A DNA stretch of 64,000 nt from Erythrobacter sp. CCH5-A1 (GTDB lineage Bacteria > Pseudomonadota > Alphaproteobacteria > Sphingomonadales > Sphingomonadaceae), in contig NZ_LSKQ01000125.1 of NCBI RefSeq assembly GCF_001557115.1, positions 14,242 to 78,241 on the forward strand, given 5' to 3'. The translations under genes were made by a program, and so were the position numbers. Numbering within the stretch: position 1 is the first letter of the stretch; each line of letters starts with the position of its first letter. This document shows positions 35,234 through 43,541 of this stretch, piece by piece. The notes beneath the pieces are model-generated. The model was given only the letters and a program-made list of their open reading frames with translations. It searched no databases and was not told where the DNA came from.

Positions 35234-36682
35234 TCAGCCCGCCAGTTCGCCGAGCCGCTCGCGCACGCGCGCCAAGTCGGCCGTGAACAGCGCCGCCTGT
35301 TCCTCGCGTGCCGCCCCGTCGAGGCGCAGCAGGTAGGAGGGGTGGACGGTGACCCACAACTCGGCGCCATCGTCCAGCATGATGGGCGCCCCGCGTGCCT
35401 GATTGACGCTGACCGTGCGGCCCAGCAGGCCCCTTGCCGCGCTCGCACCCAGCGCCAGCACGAGGCGGGGCCGGACCAGCGCACGCTCGGCCTCGAGCCA
35501 CCAGCGGCAGGTGTCGATCTCCTTCGCGCCCGGCGACTGGTGCAGACGGTGCTTCCCCTTCCAGATGAACTTGAAGTGCTTGACCGCGTTGGTCACGTAA
35601 GCCTGCGCGCGGTCGATCCCGGCGGCTTGCAGATGATCGCCCAGCAATTGCCCGGCCGGGCCGACGAAGGGTCGTCCCGCCAGATCCTCCTGATCGCCGG
35701 GCTGCTCGCCAACGATCATCAGAGCGGCTTGCGAAGGCCCCTCCCCCGCCACGGCGCGGGTACCGCAATCGGCAATCGGACAATCGCGGCAGGCGGCGGC
35801 CCCTTGCGCGATCTCGGCAAGGCTGGCGGGCCGCACCCGTTCTTCCCGTGCCCCCGCCGTCACCATCGCCGCCTCGCGCGCCTGCGCACCGGCGATGAGC
35901 TGCGGGATGAGCTCGGCCTCGGGCAGGTTCTTCCAGTATTTTTTGGGCATCTCCGAGAGCATCGCCCCGACCTTGATCCGTGCGGGGTTGAATATCGAAG
36001 CGTAGTAGGAGCGCCACAGGTCTTCGACCGGATCAGCCCCCGGCGCGTCGGAACGTCGCGCGGGCGGGCCTTCGCGCATGGTCTCGCCGTCCCAGTGGAT
36101 GCTCCCGCGCGGAGTGAGGATCGACCAGCGCATGTTGGCGAAGCGGCGCATGAAGAAGGCCGCCTCGGCGCGGACGATGTGGTGATCGGGTTCGAACCAG
36201 GCGACGAAGTGCGGGGTGCCGTCCTCCTCGGCCACTTCGCGGAAGCGGACGAAGGCGTGCATCTTATGGGCGTCGCGCCGCACCGATTTGGCGAGCTCCT
36301 CGCAGCGGCGCACTTCGGGATCGGCCTTGTCCTCCATCAGGCGCGGATTGCTCTGCAATCGCCACAATACGCGGTAGAGCAGCCCGAAACGTGCGGGATC
36401 GGAATGCAGCGCAGCGCTGCGGACGATGGTGAGAAAGCGCTGGCTGGCGCGCACGGGGCGCGGATCGGCGGGCGGCGGGGGAAGGCGTTTCTCGCCGCGG
36501 GAGGGGCCCTCGCTGGCGAACAGATCGCCCGTCCCGCCCGGCTCGATCCAGCTCACCCGGTCAGGCGGCACGTCGCACTGGATGAGCCCCCGCGCCCGCT
36601 CGCGCCAGAAGGCGAAATCGTCGGGCGCAGGCAGGTGGACAGCGTAGTGCGCGCCGAGGGAGACGTGCTGCATCGCGGTCAT
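35234..36682 (-). CDS. UdgX-family uracil-DNA glycosylase with N-terminal DUF4130 domain
   Basis: UdgX proteins excise uracil and, in Mycobacterium, form a covalent bond with the DNA. This 482-residue protein has an N-terminal DUF4130 region (about 1-245: AHYAVHLPAPDDFAFW, RAEAAFFMRRFANMRWSI) fused to a UDG domain. The UDG part has CRDCPIADCGTRAV (Fe-S cysteines), motif A GEQPGDQEDLAGRPFVGPAG, the R-loop KFIWKGKHRLHQSP with the His that is nucleophilic in studied UdgX, and motif B VHPSYLLR. It follows the radical SAM gene with a repeat in between and ends 1 nt before dnaE2, so it belongs to the second SOS unit. The start at 36682 avoids the repeat-derived N-terminus of the longer frame. Confidence 0.88.
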   Translation of the reverse strand: MTAMQHVSLGAHYAVHLPAPDDFAFWRERARGLIQCDVPPDRVSWIEPGGTGDLFASEGPSRGEKRLPPPPADPRPVRASQRFLTIVRSAALHSDPARFGLLYRVLWRLQSNPRLMEDKADPEVRRCEELAKSVRRDAHKMHAFVRFREVAEEDGTPHFVAWFEPDHHIVRAEAAFFMRRFANMRWSILTPRGSIHWDGETMREGPPARRSDAPGADPVEDLWRSYYASIFNPARIKVGAMLSEMPKKYWKNLPEAELIPQLIAGAQAREAAMVTAGAREERVRPASLAEIAQGAAACRDCPIADCGTRAVAGEGPSQAALMIVGEQPGDQEDLAGRPFVGPAGQLLGDHLQAAGIDRAQAYVTNAVKHFKFIWKGKHRLHQSPGAKEIDTCRWWLEAERALVRPRLVLALGASAARGLLGRTVSVNQARGAPIMLDDGAELWVTVHPSYLLRLDGAAREEQAALFTADLARVRERLGELAG

Positions 36683-36688
36683 GCTTTT

Positions 36689-36810
36689 CCCCTCCCGCCC
36701 GCGGGAGGGGCAGCGAGAGTTGGCAGCTTGCTGCCTACTCGCAGCGGGGTGGGCCTGCCGGCCCAGCGCTTCGCGCGCCCACCCCCAGCCCCTCCCGCAG
36801 GCGGGAGGGG
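36689..36810. repeat. Tandem CCCCTCCCGC palindromic repeat between radical SAM and udgX genes
   Basis: Two hairpins with identical arms, CCCCTCCCGC and GCGGGAGGGG, lie at 36689-36710 and 36789-36810, exactly 100 bp apart. Between them are GGCAGC-TT-GCTGCC and GGTGGGC...GCCCACC. This is an intergenic composite repeat of a type common in sphingomonads. It lies within the presumed operon, directly upstream of the udgX start, and could affect translation or mRNA stability. Confidence 0.75.
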
Positions 36811-36830
36811 AGATGAAAGCCTGCACCCCA

Positions 36831-38069
36831 TCAGAACAGCTCCAACTGCTCGGACTTGCGCACCAAGAGCCCGCGCAAGTCCGCCCGGTCGGTCAGCAAG
36901 GTCGGCCGCCAGTCCACCGTGCAGATGAAGGGCCGCACCTTGGCCACCGACACCGTCAGCCGCGCGACATCGTCGAGGCGCAGCGTCCGGTGCCGCCGCG
37001 AGGCGAGGATGCGCGCCACCGCCTTGGTGCCCAGCCCCGGGACCCGCAGCAGCAGCTCTTTCGGAGCGCGGTTGACGTCGACCGGGAAACTCTCGCGGAA
37101 CTTCAAGGCCCAGGCGAGCTTGGGGTCGATATCGAGTGGCAGGTTGCCGTCCGCCTCCGCCGCATCGGCCACCTCCTGCGGCGCGAAGCCGTAGAAGCGC
37201 ATCAGCCAGTCGGACTGGTAGAGTCGGTGCTCGCGCAGCAAGGGCGGGCGCTTCAGGGGCAGGACCGCGGAGGCATCGGGGATCGGCGAGAAGGCGCTGT
37301 AATAGACGCGCCTCAAACCGAAATCGCCATAGAGCCGGCTGGCCTTGCCGATGATCGCGCTGTCCGAGGCATCATCGGCGCCGACGATCATCTGGGTCGA
37401 CTGGCCCGCAGGCGCAAAGCGCGGTGCGTGGCGGAAGCGCTTGCGCTCGTCCTTGGCCTCGATGATCCGCGCCTTGGTGCGCCCCATCGCACCCTCGATC
37501 TGCCCCGCATTCTTGTCGGGCGCGAGGCGGGTGAGGCCGGCGGTGGTGGGCAGCTCGACATTGATCGAAACGCGGTCGGCATAGAGGCCCGCGGCATGGA
37601 TGATTTCCGCGTCCGCCTCGGGAATGGTCTTCAAGTGGATGTAGCCGCGAAAATCATGCTCCTCGCGCAGGATCCGGGCGACCTCGACCAACTGCTCCAT
37701 CGTGTGGTTGGCGCTCTTCACGATCCCCGAGGACAGGAACAGCCCCTCGATATAGTTGCGGCGGTAGAAGTTGAGCGTGAGGTCGACCACCTCCTGCGGA
37801 GTGAAGCGCGCGCGCGGGGTGTTCGCGCTCTTGCGGTTGATGCAGTAGTGGCAATCGAAGATGCAGTGATTGGTCAGCAGGATCTTGAGCAGCGAAATGC
37901 AGCGGCCATCGGGGGCATAGGCGTGGCAGATGCCCATCCCCTCGGTCGAGCCGATTCCCTTGCCCCCCAGCGAATTCTTCTTCGCCGTGCCGGAGGACGC
38001 GCAGGAGGCATCATATTTCGCCGCATCAGCGAGGATTTCGAGACGCTGGCGTAAGGATTGTTGGGCCAT
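36831..38069 (-). CDS. Putative DNA modification/repair radical SAM protein
   Basis: This 412-residue radical SAM enzyme belongs to the group found next to or fused with UdgX. The 4Fe-4S-SAM motif is CIFDCHYC (C-x3-C-x2-C) near residue 70, preceded by GMGICHAYAPDGRC with two further cysteines. The C-terminal part has a helix-hairpin-helix, LLRVPGLGTKAVARILASRR (about residues 350-370), that suggests nucleic acid binding. An SOS box (38095-38109) lies 26 nt upstream of the ATG, so it heads an SOS-controlled operon with udgX and dnaE2. Its reaction is unknown; a spore-photoproduct-lyase-like repair role has been supposed for the family but is inference. Confidence 0.87.
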   Translation of the reverse strand: MAQQSLRQRLEILADAAKYDASCASSGTAKKNSLGGKGIGSTEGMGICHAYAPDGRCISLLKILLTNHCIFDCHYCINRKSANTPRARFTPQEVVDLTLNFYRRNYIEGLFLSSGIVKSANHTMEQLVEVARILREEHDFRGYIHLKTIPEADAEIIHAAGLYADRVSINVELPTTAGLTRLAPDKNAGQIEGAMGRTKARIIEAKDERKRFRHAPRFAPAGQSTQMIVGADDASDSAIIGKASRLYGDFGLRRVYYSAFSPIPDASAVLPLKRPPLLREHRLYQSDWLMRFYGFAPQEVADAAEADGNLPLDIDPKLAWALKFRESFPVDVNRAPKELLLRVPGLGTKAVARILASRRHRTLRLDDVARLTVSVAKVRPFICTVDWRPTLLTDRADLRGLLVRKSEQLELF

Positions 38070-38094
38070 GGGAACGCGGGAACACCTTTCGTGT

Positions 38095-38109
38095 GTTCCT
38101 TATATGTTC
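38095..38109 (-). promoter_or_regulatory. SOS (LexA) box of the radical SAM-udgX-dnaE2 unit
   Basis: GTTC-CTTATAT-GTTC fits the alphaproteobacterial LexA pattern GTTC-N7-GTTC exactly. It lies 26 nt upstream of the radical SAM gene. It is nearly the same as the box upstream of imuA, including the AT-rich spacer. A nearby inverted repeat, GGAACAC...GTGTTCC, overlaps one half-site. Confidence 0.8.
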
Positions 38110-38162
38110 CCAGACTTCGCCTGCCAAATGCAAAGCTTGCAAGGGTGGCGCAGGTGCGGTGA

Positions 38163-38492
38163 CTAGATGCGCCGCAGCATCGGCATGTCGCCGCGCATCA
38201 GGCCGCCTTCGCACAGATAGTCGATCACGGCGGGATGCATTGCGCCTTCGAAAGCGACGCCGGCCATGCCGCCTTCGACCCACGCGATCGTCCCGAGCGG
38301 GGCGTTGATGCCGTTCACCTTCATCGTCACCCGGTCACCGATTTCGGCGAAGCCCGGCTTCGCGCGGATCTTGCAGCCGCCTTCGGACAGATCGACAAGA
38401 TCGACGAACACCACCCGCGAGCGCACGCGGCTCTTCACCGTGAGGCTCATCGGCCGACGCTCGGACGAGCGGGGGATCGAATCGAGGTTCAT
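38163..38492 (-). CDS. PilZ domain protein
   Basis: This is a 109-residue single-domain PilZ protein, probably a c-di-GMP receptor. The RxxxR motif is in RSSER (residues 8-12), and the (D/N)xSxxG motif is DLSEGG (about residues 34-39), so both binding elements are kept. It is soluble with no signal. The gene lies between imuB and the radical SAM gene on the same strand. Because the radical SAM gene has its own SOS box, the PilZ gene may be a bystander or be read from imuAB. The target is unknown. Confidence 0.85.
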   Translation of the reverse strand: MNLDSIPRSSERRPMSLTVKSRVRSRVVFVDLVDLSEGGCKIRAKPGFAEIGDRVTMKVNGINAPLGTIAWVEGGMAGVAFEGAMHPAVIDYLCEGGLMRGDMPMLRRI

Positions 38493-38548
38493 GGGCGCAG
38501 ATTCGCACAACTCGGTAAAGGAATGCTAAGCGGGCCGGTAAATGGACC

Positions 38549-40168
38549 TTAGGAAAACAGGCCCTGCAGGAACCAGTCGGGCAGGCCGCCGCGCCCGTCG
38601 CCGACAAGGCCTGCGCGGTAGATCCAGTAGCGCCGCCCCGCCTCGTCCTCGATCCGGTAATAATCGCGCAGGCGCGTGGTCGAGCGTTCGCGCCACCATT
38701 CGGGCGCGATCCGTTCCGGCCCCTCGACCCGCACCACCTCGCGCACCGCGCCGCGCCAGCGGAAGCGCTGGGGCACGCCATCGGGCGCGGCATGGAGCAC
38801 CGCGATCGGCTCTGCGCGGTCGAGCAGTTTCAGGGGGCGGGTGTGGAAGGCGAGCGGGTGCTGGCTGGCGGGCACGGGCGCGAGCGGCGGCTGCCAGCCT
38901 TGCGCACGTTCGGGGATGTGGCTGGCGCGGGCGACCGGGCGGGTGACCGCGCGCGGCCCGAGCCGCACGCTCAGCCGGTCGATGCAGGCGGCCAGCGCAG
39001 TGCCGTGATTTTCGGCTGCGGCATCGAGATCGGCCTGGGCAAGGCCGAGCGGCTCGCTCCAGCTGGCGCGCAGCTGCACCATCTCGATCCCGAACCCGGC
39101 GTCGACATCGTCGAGCCGCGCTGCGAACAGCCGGGTGATGTGGCCGGTCTCGCGCGTGGCGGCGGCGAGCTCGATGCGGCGTTGCAGGACCTCGCCATCG
39201 ACCCGCCACAGCGCCAGTTCGAGCCGCCGCGCGCCCTCGCCCCGGGCTTCGAGCGCGCGGACCATGTCGGCGGCGAGATCGGCGAGCACGGTGTCGAGCG
39301 GGGTGCGGTGGCGCAGCGGCTCGATCAACCGGCGCTGGACCAGCGGCATGGGGCGGGCGATGACCGGGAGCAGCGGCTCGGGCACCTTGCCCAGCAGCTG
39401 GTCGAGGCGCAGCAGCGGATTGGCGGCGGGCGAGTGGCGATTGCGGAAGCGGCGGCGCAGCGCGTCGCGCGCGGCGGCCTCACGCGCGAGGTCCTCCTCC
39501 CCCGCCCCGCTCACGCCGGCGAGTTCGCCGAGGCGCTTGATCCCGAGGCGGCGCAGCGCGGTGAGCACGTCGCCGTCGAGCCGGAGCGCCGCGACGGGCA
39601 GGTCGGCGAGCAGGCGCAGCGGATCATCCCCGGGAGCGAGGATCGCCGCGCCCCGTCCGTAATGCGACAGCGCCCAGGCTGCCCCGGCCGTGGGCGCAAG
39701 GGCTGCGCGCGCCGTCAGCCCGCGCGCGGCAAAGGCGGCGGCGACGTCCGCGAGCAGCCGCTCCTCGCCGCCGAACAGGTGCGCCGCGCCGGTGACGTCG
39801 ACCAGCAGGCCGTCGGGCGGGTCGAGCGCGCTCCACGGCCCCCAGCGCTGCGCCCACAGGGCGAGCTTCTCGAGCGCGGCGAGATCGCCCGCCGGATCGG
39901 CCGGGACCGCGACGAGATCGGGGCACAGCGCGCGCGCGTCGGCGAGCAGCATGCCGGGGCGGGCACCCGCAGCGAGGCCTGCGTCATTGGCAGCGGTGAT
40001 GCGCGGCCCGTGCGCGGTCTCGAGGATCAGCGCAGTCGGCGCCGCATCCGCCTCAGGCGTGGATGCGCGCCGCCAGCGATCGACCGACAGTCGGGCGAGC
40101 CAGATGGCGAGGATCCGGCGCGGCAAGAGGGTCGGGCTCGCGGGCGAGGCGCAGGGTTCCGGCGTCAT
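38549..40168 (-). CDS. imuB: ImuB, inactive Y-family polymerase homologue
   Basis: ImuB bridges DnaE2, the beta clamp and ImuA in the mutasome and lacks the catalytic residues of Y-family polymerases. This 539-residue protein starts with RRILAIWLARLSVDRWRR, followed by the Y-family-like fold (GARPGMLLADARALCPDL, LLVDVTGAAHLFGGEE) and little-finger regions to a C-terminal tail. The ATG at 40168 has GGAG 8 nt upstream and overlaps imuA by 116 nt; a TTG at 40126 would give the N-terminus MPRRILAIW. It is translationally coupled with imuA and should be SOS-induced. Confidence 0.9.
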   Translation of the reverse strand: MTPEPCASPASPTLLPRRILAIWLARLSVDRWRRASTPEADAAPTALILETAHGPRITAANDAGLAAGARPGMLLADARALCPDLVAVPADPAGDLAALEKLALWAQRWGPWSALDPPDGLLVDVTGAAHLFGGEERLLADVAAAFAARGLTARAALAPTAGAAWALSHYGRGAAILAPGDDPLRLLADLPVAALRLDGDVLTALRRLGIKRLGELAGVSGAGEEDLAREAAARDALRRRFRNRHSPAANPLLRLDQLLGKVPEPLLPVIARPMPLVQRRLIEPLRHRTPLDTVLADLAADMVRALEARGEGARRLELALWRVDGEVLQRRIELAAATRETGHITRLFAARLDDVDAGFGIEMVQLRASWSEPLGLAQADLDAAAENHGTALAACIDRLSVRLGPRAVTRPVARASHIPERAQGWQPPLAPVPASQHPLAFHTRPLKLLDRAEPIAVLHAAPDGVPQRFRWRGAVREVVRVEGPERIAPEWWRERSTTRLRDYYRIEDEAGRRYWIYRAGLVGDGRGGLPDWFLQGLFS

Positions 40169-40805
40169 CGCTGAGGCTCCATTGGCCGGGCGCGTGGGTG
40201 CGCGCGCGGAACAGTTCGGCGTGCCAGGTGGCTGGGCCGGGGGCAGCCGGGTCCCAGCGGCCCGGCGCGGACGGGGCGGCCGCTACCCGCCAGCGCATAC
40301 GCGCCGAGGACAGGTCAGGCGCAGCGTCGAGGCGCACCAGCCACAGCCGCACGCCATGCTTTTCCGCCGTCAGGCTCAAGCGGCGCGAAGCGGTGAAGGA
40401 CAGGGCGCGCGGGTTGCCCGCGATCTCGCCGATCACGCAGGCAAGATCACGGCACTTCAATCCCTCTTCCAGCGCGAAGAGCGCGTCTTCGGGCGTGGCG
40501 GCGGCGACGTGGATCAGGCGATGGGCGAGGTCTTGCGGCAGCCCTGCAAGGCACGGCCGCCCGCCCTTCCTGATCGCGGCGCGATCCTGCACCCACAGCA
40601 CCTGGCGCGTGTCCTCCCCCGCCACAGCGAACGCATCGCGCGCCAGCGCCAGCGCCAGCCCCGCGCCGCTCGCCTCCCCCCCTGGCGCAAAGACTTCCGA
40701 GTGGAACGGCTGCGCGGCAAGGCCGGGCCGCCAGCGCGGCTCGGGCTGGGCACGCGACAGAATGCGGGCGGGAGGGGGCTTGGGGAACATGCTGGAACGA
40801 CTCAT
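40053..40805 (-). CDS. imuA: ImuA, RecA-like mutasome protein
   Basis: ImuA (SulA/RecA-related) interacts with ImuB and RecA and is required for damage-induced mutagenesis with DnaE2. The 250-residue protein has a RecA-like core with reduced ATPase motifs: GGEASGAGLALALARDAFA, QVLWVQDRAAI and the C-terminal WRVAAAPSAPG and LRLAREPDP regions. An SOS box lies just upstream of the first ATG (40805). Two in-frame starts, 40805 and 40790, are both possible. Its 3' 116 nt are shared with imuB in another frame. Confidence 0.88.
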   Translation of the reverse strand: MSRSSMFPKPPPARILSRAQPEPRWRPGLAAQPFHSEVFAPGGEASGAGLALALARDAFAVAGEDTRQVLWVQDRAAIRKGGRPCLAGLPQDLAHRLIHVAAATPEDALFALEEGLKCRDLACVIGEIAGNPRALSFTASRRLSLTAEKHGVRLWLVRLDAAPDLSSARMRWRVAAAPSAPGRWDPAAPGPATWHAELFRARTHAPGQWSLSDDAGTLRLAREPDPLAAPDPRHLARPTVGRSLAARIHA

Positions 40806-40807
40806 AT

Positions 40808-40822
40808 GTTCCTATTATGTTC
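40808..40822 (-). promoter_or_regulatory. SOS (LexA) box of imuA-imuB
   Basis: GTTC-CTATTAT-GTTC fits GTTC-N7-GTTC. It ends 2 nt before the first imuA ATG, so the promoter must overlap the box and the effective start may be the internal ATG at 40790. It matches the box at 38095-38109 closely, supporting joint control. Confidence 0.82.
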
Positions 40823-40906
40823 CAACATCGCCGTGCTGGCAAATGCAAAGGGCGCGGGAAGCCCGAAAGCCTCCCGCGCCCCTCGAAGCGCACTGCGCGT
40901 GGCAAG

Positions 40907-42466
40907 TCAGTCGACCACCGGCCCCGGGAACTCGCCCATCTCCGGACCTTCATCCATGTCCTTGCCCGTCTGAAGGTTCGAGAAATGGATGCCGTAGAGG
41001 AAGTAGATCACCAGCCCCACGCCCAGATAGATCAGGAACAGGAGCAGCACGTGCATCGGCACGGTGGTGATGAGGTAGCCGCAGGACAGGATCCCGAGGA
41101 TCGGCAGCACCGGGTAGAACGGCACCTTGAACCCGCGCGGCAGATCGGGCGCGGCGCGGCGCAGGTAGATGACCGAAAGACACACGATCGCGAACGCCGC
41201 CAGCGTGCCCACCGAGGTCGCATCGCCCAGCGTGTTGATGTCGATGAACCCGGCCGCGCAGGCGGTGATCAGGCCGACCAGCAGCGTGTTGATCCACGGC
41301 GTCTGGTACTTGGGGTGCACCTTCGAGAAGATGCGCGGCAGCAGACCGTCACGCGCCATGGTGTAGAAAATGCGGGTCTGACCGTACATCAGCACCAGCA
41401 CCACCGAAGTGAGGCCGATGATCGCACCGATCTTGATGGTCTTGGCGAGCCAGCCCCATTGCGGGCCAAAGGCGTCGACCACCACCGCGACCGGATCGGG
41501 GACGTTCAAGGTGTTGTAGGGCACCAGCAGCGTCATGATCGCGGCGACCAGCATGTAGATCACGGTGCAGACCACGAGGCTGCCGATGATGCCGAAGGGC
41601 ATGTCCTTGGCCGGATCCTTGGCTTCCTGCCCGGCGGTCGAGACCGCCTCGAAGCCGATATAGGCGAAGAACACGATCGAGGCGGCGCGCATGATCCCGT
41701 CGACCCCGAACTGGCCGTCACCGGTGTTCTCGGGAATGAAGGGCGTCCAGTTGGTCGCCACCAGTTCGGGCAGGTTCGACAGCACGATCAGCCCGCCGAC
41801 CACGATGAAAGCGGTCAGCACGCTGACCTTGATCGCGACGATGATGTTGTTGACCTTGGCCGATTCCGACACGCCCAGCACCAGCAGCAGCGACAGCGCG
41901 ATGCAGATGAGGAAGGCGGGGAGGTTGAAGATCGTCACCACCTGCTGGCCATCGACAAGCACCGGCGCCCCGTCGCGCACCAGCAGCTGGCCGGTCGGGC
42001 CGGTGAGGGCCGCGGGTATGGTAATCCCGAAATCCGCGAGCAGACTGACGACGTAGCCCGCCCAGCCTACCGCGACCACCGCAGCTGCGATCCCGTATTC
42101 GAGCAGCAGCAGCACGCCCATCGTCCAAGCCACGAACTCGCCGAGCGTGGTGTAGCCGTAGGTATAGGCCGAGCCCGAGACCGGCAGGGTCGAGCTGAGC
42201 TCGGCATAGCAAAGCCCTGCAAAGGCGCAGACGATCCCGGCGACCACGAAGCTCAGCAGCACCGCCGGCCCCGCATGCAGCGCCGCCGCGCTCCCGGTGC
42301 GCACAAAGATGCCCGCCCCGATAATGCAGCCGACGCCGAGGAGCAGCAGGTTCCACTTGCCCAGCGAGCGCTTGAGCTCGCTCGTCTCGGTCTCGCGCTG
42401 GACTTGCGCGATCGATTTCCTGGCGAACATCCGCTCGGCGAAGGAGCGGTTGGGTTTGGTGGCCAT
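40907..42466 (-). CDS. APC family amino acid permease
   Basis: The 519-residue integral membrane protein of the amino acid-polyamine-organocation family has about 12 predicted spans. The N-terminal LGVGCIIGAGIFVRTGSAA (about residues 41-59) is the family's unwound TM1 motif, and FFAYIGFEAVSTAGQEAKDP is the TM6 region. Cationic or small neutral amino acids are usual substrates for the related CAT-like permeases, but specificity is not clear here. The start at 42466 gives MATKPNRSFAERMF. The 194-nt gap to panB shows no further gene. Confidence 0.9.
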   Translation of the reverse strand: MATKPNRSFAERMFARKSIAQVQRETETSELKRSLGKWNLLLLGVGCIIGAGIFVRTGSAAALHAGPAVLLSFVVAGIVCAFAGLCYAELSSTLPVSGSAYTYGYTTLGEFVAWTMGVLLLLEYGIAAAVVAVGWAGYVVSLLADFGITIPAALTGPTGQLLVRDGAPVLVDGQQVVTIFNLPAFLICIALSLLLVLGVSESAKVNNIIVAIKVSVLTAFIVVGGLIVLSNLPELVATNWTPFIPENTGDGQFGVDGIMRAASIVFFAYIGFEAVSTAGQEAKDPAKDMPFGIIGSLVVCTVIYMLVAAIMTLLVPYNTLNVPDPVAVVVDAFGPQWGWLAKTIKIGAIIGLTSVVLVLMYGQTRIFYTMARDGLLPRIFSKVHPKYQTPWINTLLVGLITACAAGFIDINTLGDATSVGTLAAFAIVCLSVIYLRRAAPDLPRGFKVPFYPVLPILGILSCGYLITTVPMHVLLLFLIYLGVGLVIYFLYGIHFSNLQTGKDMDEGPEMGEFPGPVVD

Positions 42467-42660
42467 TAGCAGGTCCCCCTGCACGCCAGCGCGGCGCGCG
42501 GCTTTACCGGATCAAGAAACATCAGGATTAGGTCTCCCACTGATCGCGACGGATCCCCCCGCGCGGTCGTCAGGGCGTCACGCTAGCGCAACATGCACAC
42601 AAGACAAGCGGCAAAGCGCGCTCTTTCCCCGAGGGCGCACAGTCGCTAGACCCTGCGGCC

Positions 42661-43533
42661 ATGTCCACGACCTTCCAGCTCGACACCAGCACAAGCCGCG
42701 CCAACCCCACGCCTGCCCCGATGCGGCGGCTCACCGTGCCCGCGATCCGGGCGCGCAAGACCGACGGGGTGACGGGCGAGCCGCTGGTGATGCTCACCGC
42801 CTACACCGCCCGCCAGGCCCAGCTGCTCGATGCGCATTGCGACCTCTTGCTGGTGGGCGATTCCCTCGGCCAGGTGATCTACGGCCTGCCCTCGACCGTG
42901 CCGGTCACGCTCGAGATGATGGCCAACCACGGCGCGGCGGTGGTGCGGGGTTCCTACCATTCGGTCGTCGTGATCGACATGCCTTTCGGCAGCTACGAGG
43001 CTTCGCCCCAGCAGGCTTTCGAGAGCGCGGCCTTCCTGATGAAGCAGACGGGCGCTGCTGCGGTGAAGCTCGAAGGCGGAGCGGCAATGGCGCCGACGGT
43101 CGCCTTCCTCAACAGCCGCGGCATTCCGGTGATGGGGCACGTGGGCCTCACCCCGCAGGCGGTCAACGTGCTCGGCGGTTACGGAGCGCGCGGCCGCTCC
43201 GATGCCGAGGCCGAGAAGATCGTTTCCGACGCCAAAGCGCTGGACGAGGCCGGGGCCTTCGCCATCGTCATCGAAGGCGTGGTCGAGCCGATCGCCATCG
43301 CCGCCACCGAGGCCGTCTCCTGCCCCACCATCGGCATCGGCGCCTCGGCCCGGTGCGACGGGCAGGTGCTGGTCACCGAAGACATGCTCGGCATGTTCGA
43401 GCGGGTGCCGCGCTTCGTGAAGCGTTATGAGGACATCGCAGGCGTGATCGACCGTACCGTGGCCCAATATGCCGAGGAAGTGCGCGCCCGCACCTTCCCC
43501 ACGGCCGACCAGACCTACCAGCCCAAGGCCTGA
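42661..43533 (+). CDS. panB: 3-methyl-2-oxobutanoate hydroxymethyltransferase PanB
   Basis: PanB transfers a hydroxymethyl group to 2-oxoisovalerate, the first dedicated step of pantothenate synthesis. The 290-residue protein has LVMLTAYTARQAQLLD, DLLLVGDSLGQVIYG (Mg-binding Asp), DMPFGSYEASP, GAAAVKLEGG and MGHVGLTPQAVNVLGG, all standard. It uses an intermediate of the valine pathway made by the Ilv enzymes. Copy B of the 99-bp repeat begins 9 nt after its stop. Confidence 0.95.
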   Translation: MSTTFQLDTSTSRANPTPAPMRRLTVPAIRARKTDGVTGEPLVMLTAYTARQAQLLDAHCDLLLVGDSLGQVIYGLPSTVPVTLEMMANHGAAVVRGSYHSVVVIDMPFGSYEASPQQAFESAAFLMKQTGAAAVKLEGGAAMAPTVAFLNSRGIPVMGHVGLTPQAVNVLGGYGARGRSDAEAEKIVSDAKALDEAGAFAIVIEGVVEPIAIAATEAVSCPTIGIGASARCDGQVLVTEDMLGMFERVPRFVKRYEDIAGVIDRTVAQYAEEVRARTFPTADQTYQPKA

Positions 43534-43541
43534 ATTCGCCT

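Noticed and set aside
32311..35286. 991-codon open frame on the plus strand opposite dnaE2
   Set aside because: It is a shadow of the high-GC dnaE2 frame, has no recognisable domains and its composition (Arg, Gly, Ala, His rich) is typical of antisense frames.
36682..36826. Longer N-terminus for UdgX (48 extra residues)
   Set aside because: The extra residues are translated from the CCCCTCCCGC repeat; the ATG at 36682 matches the domain start.
40817..42469. 550-codon plus-strand frame opposite the APC permease gene
   Set aside because: His/Asp/Gln-rich antisense translation of a membrane protein gene; no coding signal of its own.
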